DNA from: Vibrio europaeus
GTDB lineage: Bacteria; Pseudomonadota; Gammaproteobacteria; Enterobacterales; Vibrionaceae
NCBI RefSeq assembly: GCF_001695575.1
Contig: NZ_LUAX01000007.1
Span: 558,001 to 622,000 of the forward strand
Direction of reading: 5' to 3'
DNA length: 64,000 nucleotides
Shown here: one piece after another, positions 36,400 to 44,674 of the stretch
Position numbering within the stretch: position 1 is the stretch's first letter
Layout of the letters: each line of letters begins with the position of its first letter
Made by a program: the position numbers and the translations under genes
The notes under the pieces: generated by a model
Databases searched by the model: none
Told to the model about the DNA's origin: nothing
Seen by the model: only the letters and a program-made list of their open reading frames with translations

Positions 36400-37104
36400 T
36401 CAATTTCTCGCTAACCAGTGCACGCCACCCTGATCTGAAAACGCCATAAAATCCGCTTTCCTGCGTGCAAAAATGCCATTTTCGACCACGCCTGGAATGC
36501 TGTTTAACGCCGCTTCCATAGATTCTGGATCGCTAAGATCAAGGCCTGAGCAGTCAAGGATGAGATTGCCGTTATCAGTGATGCAATTTTCTCGTCTGAT
36601 AGGCGTCCCACCTAAGCTCTGCAAGGCGCGGCTAACAGCAGTCTCAGCAGCTGGCAGCACTTCAATCGGCAGTGGAAATGCGCCTAATGTGAGTTTTAGT
36701 CGCCTGCTATCAGCGATGGTGATAAAGCTCATTGCCAATGTGGCGAGGACTTTTTCGCGCGCTAGAGCAGCGCCCCCACCTTTTACCGTCACGCCATTAC
36801 TTAAGCCTTCATCAATGCCATCTAAGTAGACATCAATTCGCTCACACAAGCGGATAGGTTGCTCTGCCAATCCTGCTTCGCTCAATGCTTTGCTCGAACG
36901 CTCCGAGCTTGAAACGCAGTGAGAAAACTCAGCGCCACTTTGCTTGAGCAAATGAATAAATATTTCAACCGTCGCTCCAGTTCCAATACCAATCACTGAT
37001 GAAGGAGTTAGCACACTCAATACTTGCTCTAAGGCCACTTTCGCGGCCTTAGTTCGCAGGCAATCGGTGCTTTGCATTTCAATAAAGCGCTTTGCCATGC
37101 TCAT
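36400..37104 (-). CDS. ribose-5-phosphate isomerase A paralogue
   Basis: 234 residues aligned with RpiA throughout: 'IGIGTGATVEIFI', 'CVSSSERSSKAL', 'YLDGIDE' (both catalytic Asp kept; usual motif is DGADE), 'VKGGGAALAREK' (Lys and Glu kept), 'FPLPIEVLP' and 'TDNGNLILD'. It should interconvert ribose-5-P and ribulose-5-P or a related aldose/ketose phosphate. It is more divergent than a housekeeping RpiA. The start overlaps the transketolase ribosome region: the ATG is 2 nt after the tkt stop and uses GGAG inside tkt, so translation is coupled. Confidence 0.82.
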   Translation of the reverse strand: MSMAKRFIEMQSTDCLRTKAAKVALEQVLSVLTPSSVIGIGTGATVEIFIHLLKQSGAEFSHCVSSSERSSKALSEAGLAEQPIRLCERIDVYLDGIDEGLSNGVTVKGGGAALAREKVLATLAMSFITIADSRRLKLTLGAFPLPIEVLPAAETAVSRALQSLGGTPIRRENCITDNGNLILDCSGLDLSDPESMEAALNSIPGVVENGIFARRKADFMAFSDQGGVHWLARN

Positions 37105-37106
37105 AA

Positions 37107-39101
37107 TTACTGCTCCAACAATGCGTTAGCTTTTGACACCACGTTGTCGACGCTAAAGCCATACATTTCAAATAGCTGCTCTGCTGGTGCCGATTCACCA
37201 AAAGTTGTCATACCGATGATGTCACCATTCAGGCCTGTGTACTTAAACCAGTAATCGGCAATACCCGCTTCAATCGCAATGCGTTTAGTGACAGAGCTCG
37301 GTAGTACCTTTTGACGGTATTCAGCACTTTGAGATTCGAACAAGTCTGTCGACGGCATTGAAACGACCCGGCAACGCACATTAGAAAGCACCTGTTTCGC
37401 TTGCATTGCGAGTGCCACTTCAGAACCTGTTGCAATCAAGATAAGTTCTGGCTCACCAACACAATCAGACAAGATGTAACCACCTTTCGCGACATCATCT
37501 AACGTGGCTTGATCACGTTCGAACTGAACCAGATTCTGACGCGAGAAAATCAGTGACGTAGGACCTTCTTCGCGCTCAATCGCCGACTTCCATGCCACCG
37601 CTGTTTCCACTTGGTCACAAGGACGCCAAGTACTCATATTTGGTGTTAAGCGCAGCGACGCGATTTGTTCTACAGGTTGATGCGTTGGGCCATCTTCACC
37701 TAAGCCAATCGAATCATGGGTATAGACGAAGATGCTGCGCTGGTTCATTAGCGCCGCCATACGCAGTGCGTTACGCGCATACTCCATAAACATCAAGAAG
37801 GTGCCGCCATACGGGATAAAGCCTCCGTGTAAGGCAATACCATTCATCATGGCTGACATAGCGAACTCACGGACGCCGTAGCTTAGATAGTTACCTGATG
37901 CATCTTGAGCGCTAATCGCTTTGGAACCTGACCAGTTAGTGAGGTTCGATGGGGTTAAATCCGCAGAACCGCCCAATAATTCAGGCAAATGGGCGCCAAA
38001 AGCTTCAAGCGCGTTTTGGGATGCTTTGCGTGTCGCAATCGTGACAGGGTTAGCTTGCAGCGTAGCAATCACATCTTGACTGATTTGCTGCCAGTTATCC
38101 GGTAAGTCACCCTCGACTCTGCGCTTGAACTCTGCGGCTAGTCCAGGAAATTCTTGTTGATACTCGTTAAAGCGACTTTGCCATTGAGCTTCAGCATCTT
38201 TACCCGCCTCTTTGCCATCCCATTCAGCGTAGATTTCCGCCGGAATTTCAAAAGGTGCGTAGTCCCAACCTAAGTTAAGACGTACTAAAGCGACTTCATC
38301 GTCACCAAGTGGCGCTCCATGGCAGTCATGGCTGGCAGACTTATTCGGCGAACCAAAACCAATGATTGTTTTGCAGCAAATTAGCGTTGGCTTGCCTGTT
38401 TCCTGCTGCGCTTCAACGATCGCTTGATGAATCGCCTCAGAATTATGCCCATCGACGTCAGAAATAACGTGCCAGCCATAAGCTTCAAAACGCTTCGGCG
38501 TATCGTCAGAGAACCAGCCATCCACTTCGCCATCAATGGAAATACCATTGTCATCCCAAAACGCAATCAACTTACCCAAGCCAAGCGTACCCGCGAGCGA
38601 ACATGCCTCGTGGGAAATACCTTCCATCATGCAACCATCACCCATAAACACATAAGTGAAGTGGTCCACAATGTCATGGCCAGGGCGGTTAAACTGCTCA
38701 CCCAGTACCTTCTCAGCCAACGCCATGCCGACACCATTAGTAATGCCTTGGCCTAAAGGACCTGTCGTCGTTTCAATACCCGGAGCATAACCATACTCAG
38801 GGTGGCCTGCCGTTTTGGCGTGTAACTGACGGAAAGATTTAATATCTTCCATCGTTAAGTCATAACCGCTTAGGTGCAATAAGCTGTAGATCAGCATTGA
38901 ACCGTGACCATTGGACAAGATGAATCGATCGCGATCGGCCCAGTTCGGATTGGTCGGGTTGTGCTTTAAAAAGCTGCGCCACAAAACTTCGGCAATATCT
39001 GCCATACCCATTGGCGCGCCAGGGTGACCTGAGCCCGCTTTTTGCACCGCATCCATGCTTAAAACACGAATCGTATCTGCAAGTTTAGAACGTGAAATCA
39101 T
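37107..39101 (-). CDS. tkt: transketolase
   Basis: 664-residue thiamine-diphosphate enzyme moving two-carbon ketol units between pentose-phosphate-pathway sugars. Visible blocks: 'MDAVQKAGSGHPGAPMGMADIAEVLW', ThDP motif 'GDGCMMEGISHEACSLAGTLGLGKLIAFWDDNGISIDG', 'GFGSPNKSASHDCHGAPLG' and 'THDSIGLGEDGPTHQPVEQIASLR'. ATG 39101 has AAGGAG 7 nt upstream. Only 11 bp separates it from transaldolase upstream. It is probably a second, inducible copy dedicated to this operon. Confidence 0.94.
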   Translation of the reverse strand: MISRSKLADTIRVLSMDAVQKAGSGHPGAPMGMADIAEVLWRSFLKHNPTNPNWADRDRFILSNGHGSMLIYSLLHLSGYDLTMEDIKSFRQLHAKTAGHPEYGYAPGIETTTGPLGQGITNGVGMALAEKVLGEQFNRPGHDIVDHFTYVFMGDGCMMEGISHEACSLAGTLGLGKLIAFWDDNGISIDGEVDGWFSDDTPKRFEAYGWHVISDVDGHNSEAIHQAIVEAQQETGKPTLICCKTIIGFGSPNKSASHDCHGAPLGDDEVALVRLNLGWDYAPFEIPAEIYAEWDGKEAGKDAEAQWQSRFNEYQQEFPGLAAEFKRRVEGDLPDNWQQISQDVIATLQANPVTIATRKASQNALEAFGAHLPELLGGSADLTPSNLTNWSGSKAISAQDASGNYLSYGVREFAMSAMMNGIALHGGFIPYGGTFLMFMEYARNALRMAALMNQRSIFVYTHDSIGLGEDGPTHQPVEQIASLRLTPNMSTWRPCDQVETAVAWKSAIEREEGPTSLIFSRQNLVQFERDQATLDDVAKGGYILSDCVGEPELILIATGSEVALAMQAKQVLSNVRCRVVSMPSTDLFESQSAEYRQKVLPSSVTKRIAIEAGIADYWFKYTGLNGDIIGMTTFGESAPAEQLFEMYGFSVDNVVSKANALLEQ

Positions 39102-39112
39102 AGTCAAACTCC

Positions 39113-40066
39113 TTACAGACGCGCTTCAATCATAGCTTCTAGCTTGCCCTGATCGACCGCAAAGTTGCGGATACCTTCAGAAAGCTTCTCTGTCGCCATT
39201 GGATCTTGGTTCATTTCCCAGCGGAACTCAGCTTCAGTCATCACAATAGGTGCTGATTTAACCTCGTTGCGCGCAGCAAACAGTGTCGGTTCAACGTCAC
39301 CCTCTTGTGCCGCCAATTGGTCTAGAATGGCTGGGCCAATGGTCAATCGGTCACAACCCGCCAGCGCTAGCACTTCTTCTGCATTGCGGAAGCTTGCACC
39401 CATTACCACCGTGTTATAGCCGTAGTCTTTGTAGTAGTTAAAGATTTTAGAAACTGACACAACGCCCGGATCTTCAAACGGTAGGTACTCTTTCTTATCG
39501 GTATTGGTTTTGTACCAATCGAGAATACGACCGACAAATGGTGAAATTAAGTAAGCGCCCGCTTCGGCACACGCTTTTGCCTGCGCAAAGTTAAACAGTA
39601 AAGTTAGGTTACAGTTGATGCCCTCTAGTTCTAGCACTTGTGCAGCGCGAATGCCTTCCCAAGTAGAGGCTAGCTTGATCAAAATGCGCTCTTTCTCAAT
39701 GCCTGCTTCTTGGTACATGGCAATCAACTTGCGTGCTTTTACAAGGCTCGCTTGTTTATCAAAAGATAAGCGCGCATCGACTTCCGTTGAAATACGTCCC
39801 GGTACGGATTTTAGAATTTCGACGCCAATATTGACTGCCAACTTGTCACTTGCGTCAATCACCTGTTGCGATTTGTCAGCACTTTGTTGCTGCGCCCATG
39901 CAACAGCATCAACAATCAAATGATCGTACTGCGGCATTTCTGCCGCTTTAAGAACAAGCGATGGGTTAGTCGTTGCATCTTGAGGCTGAAAGGCAGCAAT
40001 AGCATCAATGTCACCGGTATCGGCGACAACGGTGGTGTATTTTTTCAGTTGTTGTAATTTGTTCAT
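39113..40066 (-). CDS. tal: transaldolase
   Basis: 317 residues, identical in length to E. coli TalB. Schiff-base Lys in 'ILIKLASTWEGIRAA', with 'QDATTNPSLVLKAA' and 'CNLTLLFNFAQAKACAEAGAYLISPFVGRILDW'. It transfers dihydroxyacetone units from sedoheptulose-7-P to glyceraldehyde-3-P. ATG 40066 is chosen by the TalB-like N-terminus MNKLQQLKKYT; it lies 4 bp after the HAD stop. Operon member between a HAD phosphatase and transketolase. Confidence 0.95.
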   Translation of the reverse strand: MNKLQQLKKYTTVVADTGDIDAIAAFQPQDATTNPSLVLKAAEMPQYDHLIVDAVAWAQQQSADKSQQVIDASDKLAVNIGVEILKSVPGRISTEVDARLSFDKQASLVKARKLIAMYQEAGIEKERILIKLASTWEGIRAAQVLELEGINCNLTLLFNFAQAKACAEAGAYLISPFVGRILDWYKTNTDKKEYLPFEDPGVVSVSKIFNYYKDYGYNTVVMGASFRNAEEVLALAGCDRLTIGPAILDQLAAQEGDVEPTLFAARNEVKSAPIVMTEAEFRWEMNQDPMATEKLSEGIRNFAVDQGKLEAMIEARL

Positions 40067-40070
40067 GGTT

Positions 40071-40805
40071 CTATCTCGATAAATGTTCAATCAAATTTGC
40101 TAGCGATAACTGGCTCATAGACGACAACACCACATTGGCGTGCGACACATCCAAATGCCGGGTTAACAGGTTGGTTACCGCAACCGTAGAAATATCTGCT
40201 GATCGAGCCGCTGTGACTCCGGGTGGAGAATCTTCAAAGGCAATGGCTTGATGGGCGGAGACTCCCAATTTAGCGAGGCTAGTTAGATACACATCAGGAC
40301 ATGGTTTTCTTCGCTGAGGCGAGATTTCTTCTGCACCAGTGAAGCAGTCGAAGTAACCGTCTAGCCCTAATCGTTGTAAGATTGGCAGGTAGTGCTCACG
40401 CTCTGAACTTGTAGCCAACGCAAGCTTAAGCCGCTTTTGTTTGGCAAAATTAAGATAGTCGCGTACACCCTCACGCTCTGGTATGGATTCGATTTTTTGA
40501 TAGGCAAGTTCTAACACTTGCTCGCGAATTTGCTGATCGGAATAGGTCAGACCGGAATGACGGCGATAAAGATGATAAAGGGCGGTTGCTGGCGCTGAGC
40601 TCCCAACTAGTCCAGCAACCTGGAGAGGCGAAACGTTAACCCCGTATGGCTTCATCAAAGCTTCCCAGGCTCTGAACATACAGCTTTCCGTATCGACTAA
40701 AAGACCATCGAAGTCAAATATCAGTGCTTGAAAACGACCACAACTCATGTCCTCTCTTTCCACATTCGTCTGGTTTGTTTTTGTCACACTCATTTTGCCT
40801 TCCAT
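40071..40805 (-). CDS. HAD phosphatase, beta-phosphoglucomutase-like
   Basis: 244 residues, HAD subfamily I with a helical cap: motif I 'FDFDGLLVDTE', motif II 'LATSS', motif III Lys in 'QRRKPCPDVYL' and motif IV 'AFEDSPPGV'. Relatives are small sugar-phosphate phosphatases and phosphoglucomutases. The substrate is unknown, presumably an intermediate of this operon. The start at 40805 has GGAG 8 nt upstream; later Mets (40793, 40748) are possible because the first 20 residues are non-conserved. Confidence 0.8.
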   Translation of the reverse strand: MEGKMSVTKTNQTNVEREDMSCGRFQALIFDFDGLLVDTESCMFRAWEALMKPYGVNVSPLQVAGLVGSSAPATALYHLYRRHSGLTYSDQQIREQVLELAYQKIESIPEREGVRDYLNFAKQKRLKLALATSSEREHYLPILQRLGLDGYFDCFTGAEEISPQRRKPCPDVYLTSLAKLGVSAHQAIAFEDSPPGVTAARSADISTVAVTNLLTRHLDVSHANVVLSSMSQLSLANLIEHLSR

Positions 40806-40825
40806 GCTCTAAACTCCTGTTTTCT

Positions 40826-41983
40826 TTATGCTAAGCTGGCATGAAGAATCGACTTCATCTCTTCACCCGTCGTCAGTGGTAAGTCAAAGCAGAATGCTGG
40901 CTCTAACGCCTCTACATCTTGCTTGCTTACCCCAACTTGCGTAAGGTTCGACTCCAAGCCAATGTCTTGTAAGAAACTCACCAAGTGCCCTGCCAAAGAT
41001 TGCGCTTTCTCTTCAGTGCTTCCCACGGCACCAAACAGTTCGGCAACTTGTGCATATCGCTCTGGCTGCTTACGCCATTGCAGTTGGACATAGGCGGGAT
41101 AAACAACCGCTAATGTCAGACCATGTGGCAAATTGGTTTTCTGGCTGCCGAGAATCTCACCCAGTGGATGAGGTGCCCCTGCCCCGCCATTAGCTAACGA
41201 AATACCACCTAATGTGTCAGCCGTGGCAAGCTCGCAGCGACCTTGAATATCAGAGCCGTCTGCCACCACTTTTGGTAGGTTATCCACCACCAGCTTCATT
41301 GCACGCAACGCAAGTTGGTCAACAAATGGCGAAGGTCGAGTGCCCGTGAATGATTCAAACGCATGTGAAAACGCATCAAAGCCAGTCATCGCAGTCATTC
41401 TCGGTGGAAGTGTTAGCATTAACTCTGGGTCAATCACTGCTTCAACAGGGAAAAACTGCGGATGGAAAAGGGTCAACTTAGCGTGCTGTTCTACGTTAGT
41501 AATCACCGCAGCTTGAGTGACCTGAGAGCCAGTACCCGAGGTGGTTGGTACCGCAATTAACGGCACAACCGAGGCTGGTAATTCTGCAATGTCACCAAAT
41601 GGAGAGTCATAGGTTTTAAACCAATGCGTCCAATCAATGTCAGGGGCTTTGATGGTTGCGGCAATGATTTTCGCGGTATCAATTGATGAGCCGCCGCCCA
41701 CCGCAAGCACGACATCACACTCTGCCGCTTGAGCAACCTGACGACCTAATTCGACAACCGTGGTTGGAGGGTTAGGAACCACACCATCAAAGTGTGTCAC
41801 TGTAATCCCTTCACTTGCTAACAGCGCAAAGATGCGATCATAAGCAGGTTTGACGGCATCAAAGCTCGGCTCTGAGACAACAAGGCAGCGTTTCCCGTAC
41901 TGAGCGACTAGCTGACCAATTTTTGAAATTTCACCCGCGCCAAACAGTAATTTGGTCGGCTGATAATGTTGAAATTGTGTCAT
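40826..41983 (-). CDS. iron-containing (group III) alcohol dehydrogenase
   Basis: 385-residue NAD(P)-dependent dehydrogenase: nucleotide-binding 'AVGGGSSIDTAKI', 'PTTSGTGSQVTQAAVI', and metal ligands in 'GFDAFSHAFES' (Asp, His), 'APHPLGEILG' (His) and 'LPHGLTLAVVYP' (His). In this operon it would oxidise or reduce a polyol, aldehyde or sugar-alcohol phosphate. ATG 41983 has AAGGA 7 nt upstream; the frame extends 12 codons further without support. Confidence 0.83.
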   Translation of the reverse strand: MTQFQHYQPTKLLFGAGEISKIGQLVAQYGKRCLVVSEPSFDAVKPAYDRIFALLASEGITVTHFDGVVPNPPTTVVELGRQVAQAAECDVVLAVGGGSSIDTAKIIAATIKAPDIDWTHWFKTYDSPFGDIAELPASVVPLIAVPTTSGTGSQVTQAAVITNVEQHAKLTLFHPQFFPVEAVIDPELMLTLPPRMTAMTGFDAFSHAFESFTGTRPSPFVDQLALRAMKLVVDNLPKVVADGSDIQGRCELATADTLGGISLANGGAGAPHPLGEILGSQKTNLPHGLTLAVVYPAYVQLQWRKQPERYAQVAELFGAVGSTEEKAQSLAGHLVSFLQDIGLESNLTQVGVSKQDVEALEPAFCFDLPLTTGEEMKSILHASLA

Positions 41984-42001
41984 GATAAAATCCTTGGTAG
42001 A

Positions 42002-42044
42002 GGTGCCAAGCCGGAGCATATCGGGGGAACATCAGCCCGGCACC
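42002..42044. repeat. intercistronic inverted repeat
   Basis: GGTGCC and GGCACC ends with partially complementary interior in the 79-bp gap between the epimerase-like and dehydrogenase genes; possibly an mRNA-stability hairpin that sets the ratio of the flanking genes. Confidence 0.35.
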
Positions 42045-42062
42045 AAATTCTTTAATGGGCAA

Positions 42063-42779
42063 TTAAGCCGGTTCTACTTCAGCTGCGACGTTTTTCTCGG
42101 CTTGGTCCAATGCAGCGCGGAAATCATGCACACCCGCTGTAATACCTTTCTCATGACCAAAGATATTGGTTGAAGCGACCATCACGTCGATGTCTTCTTT
42201 CAGCAGAGCTTCTAGGTTGTGGTTACGAATACCGCCATCGACACACAATTCACAATTAGGGTTACGTTCGTTAATAAGCTGGCGAGCTTCACGAATCATT
42301 TCGATTGCTGATTCACGCCATAACCACTCATCGTTGTTCACACCGTGGATAACAATGTGCAAGCGATCTAGGTAGTAAATTGCTTCTTTAACGAAAGAAA
42401 CAGGGGTGAAACAACCGACAGTCAAACCAAATTTCATATTGTAGTCGCGGCAGTACTTCATCATGTACGCGAGTGGTGCGCCCAAAAAGTTTTCTGCTGG
42501 AAGGATCAGCATGTCTGCCCCTGCCGCTGCGATTTTTTCAACGAATAGACGATCGCAATCTTTAAAGTACGCGTGTACTTCAATTGGCTTGTCAGTGTAC
42601 TGACGAATACCTTCAACAATTTGATGCCCGCCCATTAGCTGCATATTTTTCAAATCATGCATATCTGCTGCATCACAGTGGATGTAGTCTGCACCTGCAT
42701 CTGAAACTTCTTTTACGATGTCAGCCATATGACCGTAATCAACGTGCGCTAGACCTGCAGCAATTTTTACTTTTTTCAT
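42063..42779 (-). CDS. ribulose-phosphate 3-epimerase-family protein (SgcE/AlsE-like)
   Basis: 238-residue TIM barrel of the ribulose-phosphate 3-epimerase family, divergent from housekeeping Rpe. Visible are 'KIAAGLAHVDYGHMADIVKEVSDAGADYIHCDAADMH' (usual HxDxMD replaced by HCDAADMH), 'IEVHAYFKDCDRLFVEKIAAAGADMLIL', 'GLTVGCFTPVSFV' and 'ELCVDGGIRNHNLEALL'. Paralogues such as AlsE and SgcE act on unusual ketose phosphates, so the substrate may be a non-standard sugar phosphate. AAGGA 7 nt before the ATG. Second gene of the operon. Confidence 0.78.
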   Translation of the reverse strand: MKKVKIAAGLAHVDYGHMADIVKEVSDAGADYIHCDAADMHDLKNMQLMGGHQIVEGIRQYTDKPIEVHAYFKDCDRLFVEKIAAAGADMLILPAENFLGAPLAYMMKYCRDYNMKFGLTVGCFTPVSFVKEAIYYLDRLHIVIHGVNNDEWLWRESAIEMIREARQLINERNPNCELCVDGGIRNHNLEALLKEDIDVMVASTNIFGHEKGITAGVHDFRAALDQAEKNVAAEVEPA

Positions 42780-42788
42780 GAGATTTCC

Positions 42789-43631
42789 TTAGTAGCTAAA
42801 TGAGTGTTGGCATGTGTGTTGGCCTTCACGAACGATCAGTCGTAAATACTGGCCAATGCCGCAACCGTTGTTATCTGTGATAATGAGATTCGCGATTCCT
42901 CGAAGTGCCGGACTCGCATTGTCCATCGCAACGGGTTCACCGACGGCTTTAAACAACTCGATGTCGTTGTCTCCGTCACCAAACGCGATGGTTTGAATTG
43001 GGTTTAAATTGTTGTTTGTAAGCCACTTCAGTGCAGAGTGACCTTTGTTGGCACCGATAGCGGTAATGTCCAACTTGTTCGGAGCCGATAAATCGGCTTG
43101 CAGCGTGTGTTGTAACGCGCTTCGCAACTCGCTTAACGCCTGTTTGTCACTGCTCGAAACCAGCACCTTATAGACATCACCACACCTTTCTTGCAGTTGA
43201 TGTAGCGATGGAATGACTTCCATATTAACCTTCACGCCCAAGCTGTTAGCTTGCGCCTCAAGACCATTGAAATGCTCAGAAGGCTTAGCGCTGAAGATGC
43301 CTCTCTTAGTGTAAAGCGTGAAATCAAAGTGACCGAAGTTCAGTGTGGCAAGCAGCTCTGTGAGTTGATTTTTTTCAAACGGCTTAGCATCAACAATGGC
43401 TCTCTTATTCATGTCATAGTGGTATGCGCCGTTGCAACAGATCATCGCCGTTGAAATGCCAAGCTGCTCGGCATAAGGCAGCATCAGATCATGTGGACGC
43501 CCACTCGCCAACGTCACGACTATCCCCTCTTTCTGTGCTTGCTGAATCGCTTCAACATTATTCACACTGATCTGGTTGCGATCATTTAGTAGGGTTCCAT
43601 CTAAATCGATAATGACAGCTTGATAGTTCAC
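42789..43631 (-). CDS. Cof-type HAD hydrolase, first gene of the operon
   Basis: 280 residues, HAD subfamily IIB: 'VIIDLDGTLLNDRNQI' at the N-terminus, 'LASGRPHDLMLPY', Lys in 'GANKGHSALKWL' and 'IAFGDGDNDIELFKAV'. Such proteins dephosphorylate small sugar phosphates. GTG 43631 (MNYQAVII...) is preferred because GGAGG lies 5 nt upstream. An ATG at 43664 is in frame but without a ribosome site, and its added 11 codons overlap the phased TGAC operator repeats. Confidence 0.8.
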   Translation of the reverse strand: MNYQAVIIDLDGTLLNDRNQISVNNVEAIQQAQKEGIVVTLASGRPHDLMLPYAEQLGISTAMICCNGAYHYDMNKRAIVDAKPFEKNQLTELLATLNFGHFDFTLYTKRGIFSAKPSEHFNGLEAQANSLGVKVNMEVIPSLHQLQERCGDVYKVLVSSSDKQALSELRSALQHTLQADLSAPNKLDITAIGANKGHSALKWLTNNNLNPIQTIAFGDGDNDIELFKAVGEPVAMDNASPALRGIANLIITDNNGCGIGQYLRLIVREGQHTCQHSFSY

Positions 43632-43643
43632 TTTGGCCTCCGT

Positions 43644-43820
43644 TGACTCTTTGTGACGCAACATGAATATAAACCGTCAAAATCGGTCATGTAAAGTCAA
43701 ATGTGACTTTTTATGACGCTTAATTTGCTAAAGATCACAAAATAACGTCACTAAAGAATCACAAAGCGTCAGATTTAAATTTAAATTGCTCAAAACGTCA
43801 GAATCAGTCAAAATAGTTCA
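43644..43820. promoter_or_regulatory. operator array of 10-bp-phased GTCA/TGAC half-sites
   Basis: GTCA starts at 43676, 43686 and 43696; inverted TGAC at 43704 and 43714, and at 43644 and 43654; GTCA/ATCA/GTCA at 43747, 43758 and 43768; GTCA/GTCA/TTCA at 43797, 43807 and 43817. Nearly all are spaced by one helical turn, as in DeoR-family tandem operators. The region is the shared promoter of the ten-gene operon and the deoR-like gene. A CRP half-site (ATCACA) is at 43733-43738. Confidence 0.75.
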
Positions 43821-43845
43821 AAATAAAAATCAGGATGTAACAGAT

Positions 43846-44616
43846 ATGAATGAAGCCCAACGTCATAGAAGGTTGTTAGACTATTTAGAAAGCCATACTT
43901 TTATTACCACCAACGATTATGTCGCTATGTTGGACATTTCTCTTTCTACGGCTCGTCGAGATATCACTAAGTTGGCTGAAGATGGGAAACTGAAGAAGAT
44001 TCGTAACGGGGCTGAAACACTGAGATCAGACACTGGCACCCATCACACTCCTTCCAGCTTTATCCCCTATGAAGGTGATATCGAGAATGTTGAGGCGAAA
44101 AAACGAATCGCTCATGCGGCGGCACAGCTTTGTGATGAGCATGACAGTATTATTGTTAGTGGCAGTAACTCTACGTTTTTAATGGGTCAGTATTTGGCGG
44201 GGCGTGATGTTCAAGTTGTGACTAACTTTATGCCATTAGCTCACAGCCTGATCACACAAGATCATCAGAGCATCATTATTCTCGGAGGTCAGTACCTGCC
44301 AGAGCGTCAAATCACCATCTCACCTGATGAAGAAGCATCGGATGATCACAAAAGCCGCTTTGTGTTCTTCACAGGAACTGGCGTCACTGCAGCAGGTATC
44401 CATACCTCAGATTTGCTAGTGTATATGGCAGAGAAAAAACTCTTAGAGTATGGCGCTCGTTTGATTGCTCTCGTCGACGGAACCAAAATTGGTAAGCATG
44501 GCGGTAAGCTACTGGCGACGACAAACCAGCTAGATACCTTAATTACCGATGAAGCGGCAGACGGTACCGTTCTAGACTCACTGCGCAATCAAGGCGTTAA
44601 TGTCGTTGTTGTGTAA
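43846..44616 (+). CDS. DeoR-family transcriptional regulator
   Basis: 256 residues: N-terminal DeoR-type HTH (about 3-58; 'QRHRRLLDYLESHTFITTNDYVAMLDISLSTARRDITKLAEDGKLKKIRNGAE') and C-terminal sugar-phosphate-sensing domain ('IVSGSNSTFLMGQYLAG', 'FTGTGVTAAGIHTSDL', 'ALVDGTKIGKHG'). It presumably represses the divergent operon until a phosphorylated sugar binds. ATG 43846 is chosen; frames starting further upstream run through the operator array. AGGA lies about 10 nt upstream. Confidence 0.87.
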   Translation: MNEAQRHRRLLDYLESHTFITTNDYVAMLDISLSTARRDITKLAEDGKLKKIRNGAETLRSDTGTHHTPSSFIPYEGDIENVEAKKRIAHAAAQLCDEHDSIIVSGSNSTFLMGQYLAGRDVQVVTNFMPLAHSLITQDHQSIIILGGQYLPERQITISPDEEASDDHKSRFVFFTGTGVTAAGIHTSDLLVYMAEKKLLEYGARLIALVDGTKIGKHGGKLLATTNQLDTLITDEAADGTVLDSLRNQGVNVVVV

Positions 44617-44630
44617 ATCTCACAGGCACA

Positions 44631-44657
44631 AAAAAAGCGCCATTGCGGCGCTTTTTT
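44631..44657. terminator. bidirectional intrinsic terminator
   Basis: AAAAAAGCGCC / GGCGCTTTTTT with loop ATTGC; serves the deoR-like gene and the convergent yibL. Confidence 0.85.
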
Positions 44658-44674
44658 AATATCTCAAATCCCGA

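Noticed and set aside
40826..41983. Glycerol or 1,3-propanediol dehydrogenase assignment for the Fe-ADH
   Set aside because: Only generic Fe-ADH motifs are visible; the substrate cannot be named from sequence.
43632..43664. ATG start of the Cof-type HAD gene at 43664
   Set aside because: No ribosome site, non-conserved extra residues and overlap with operator repeats; GTG 43631 with GGAGG is better.
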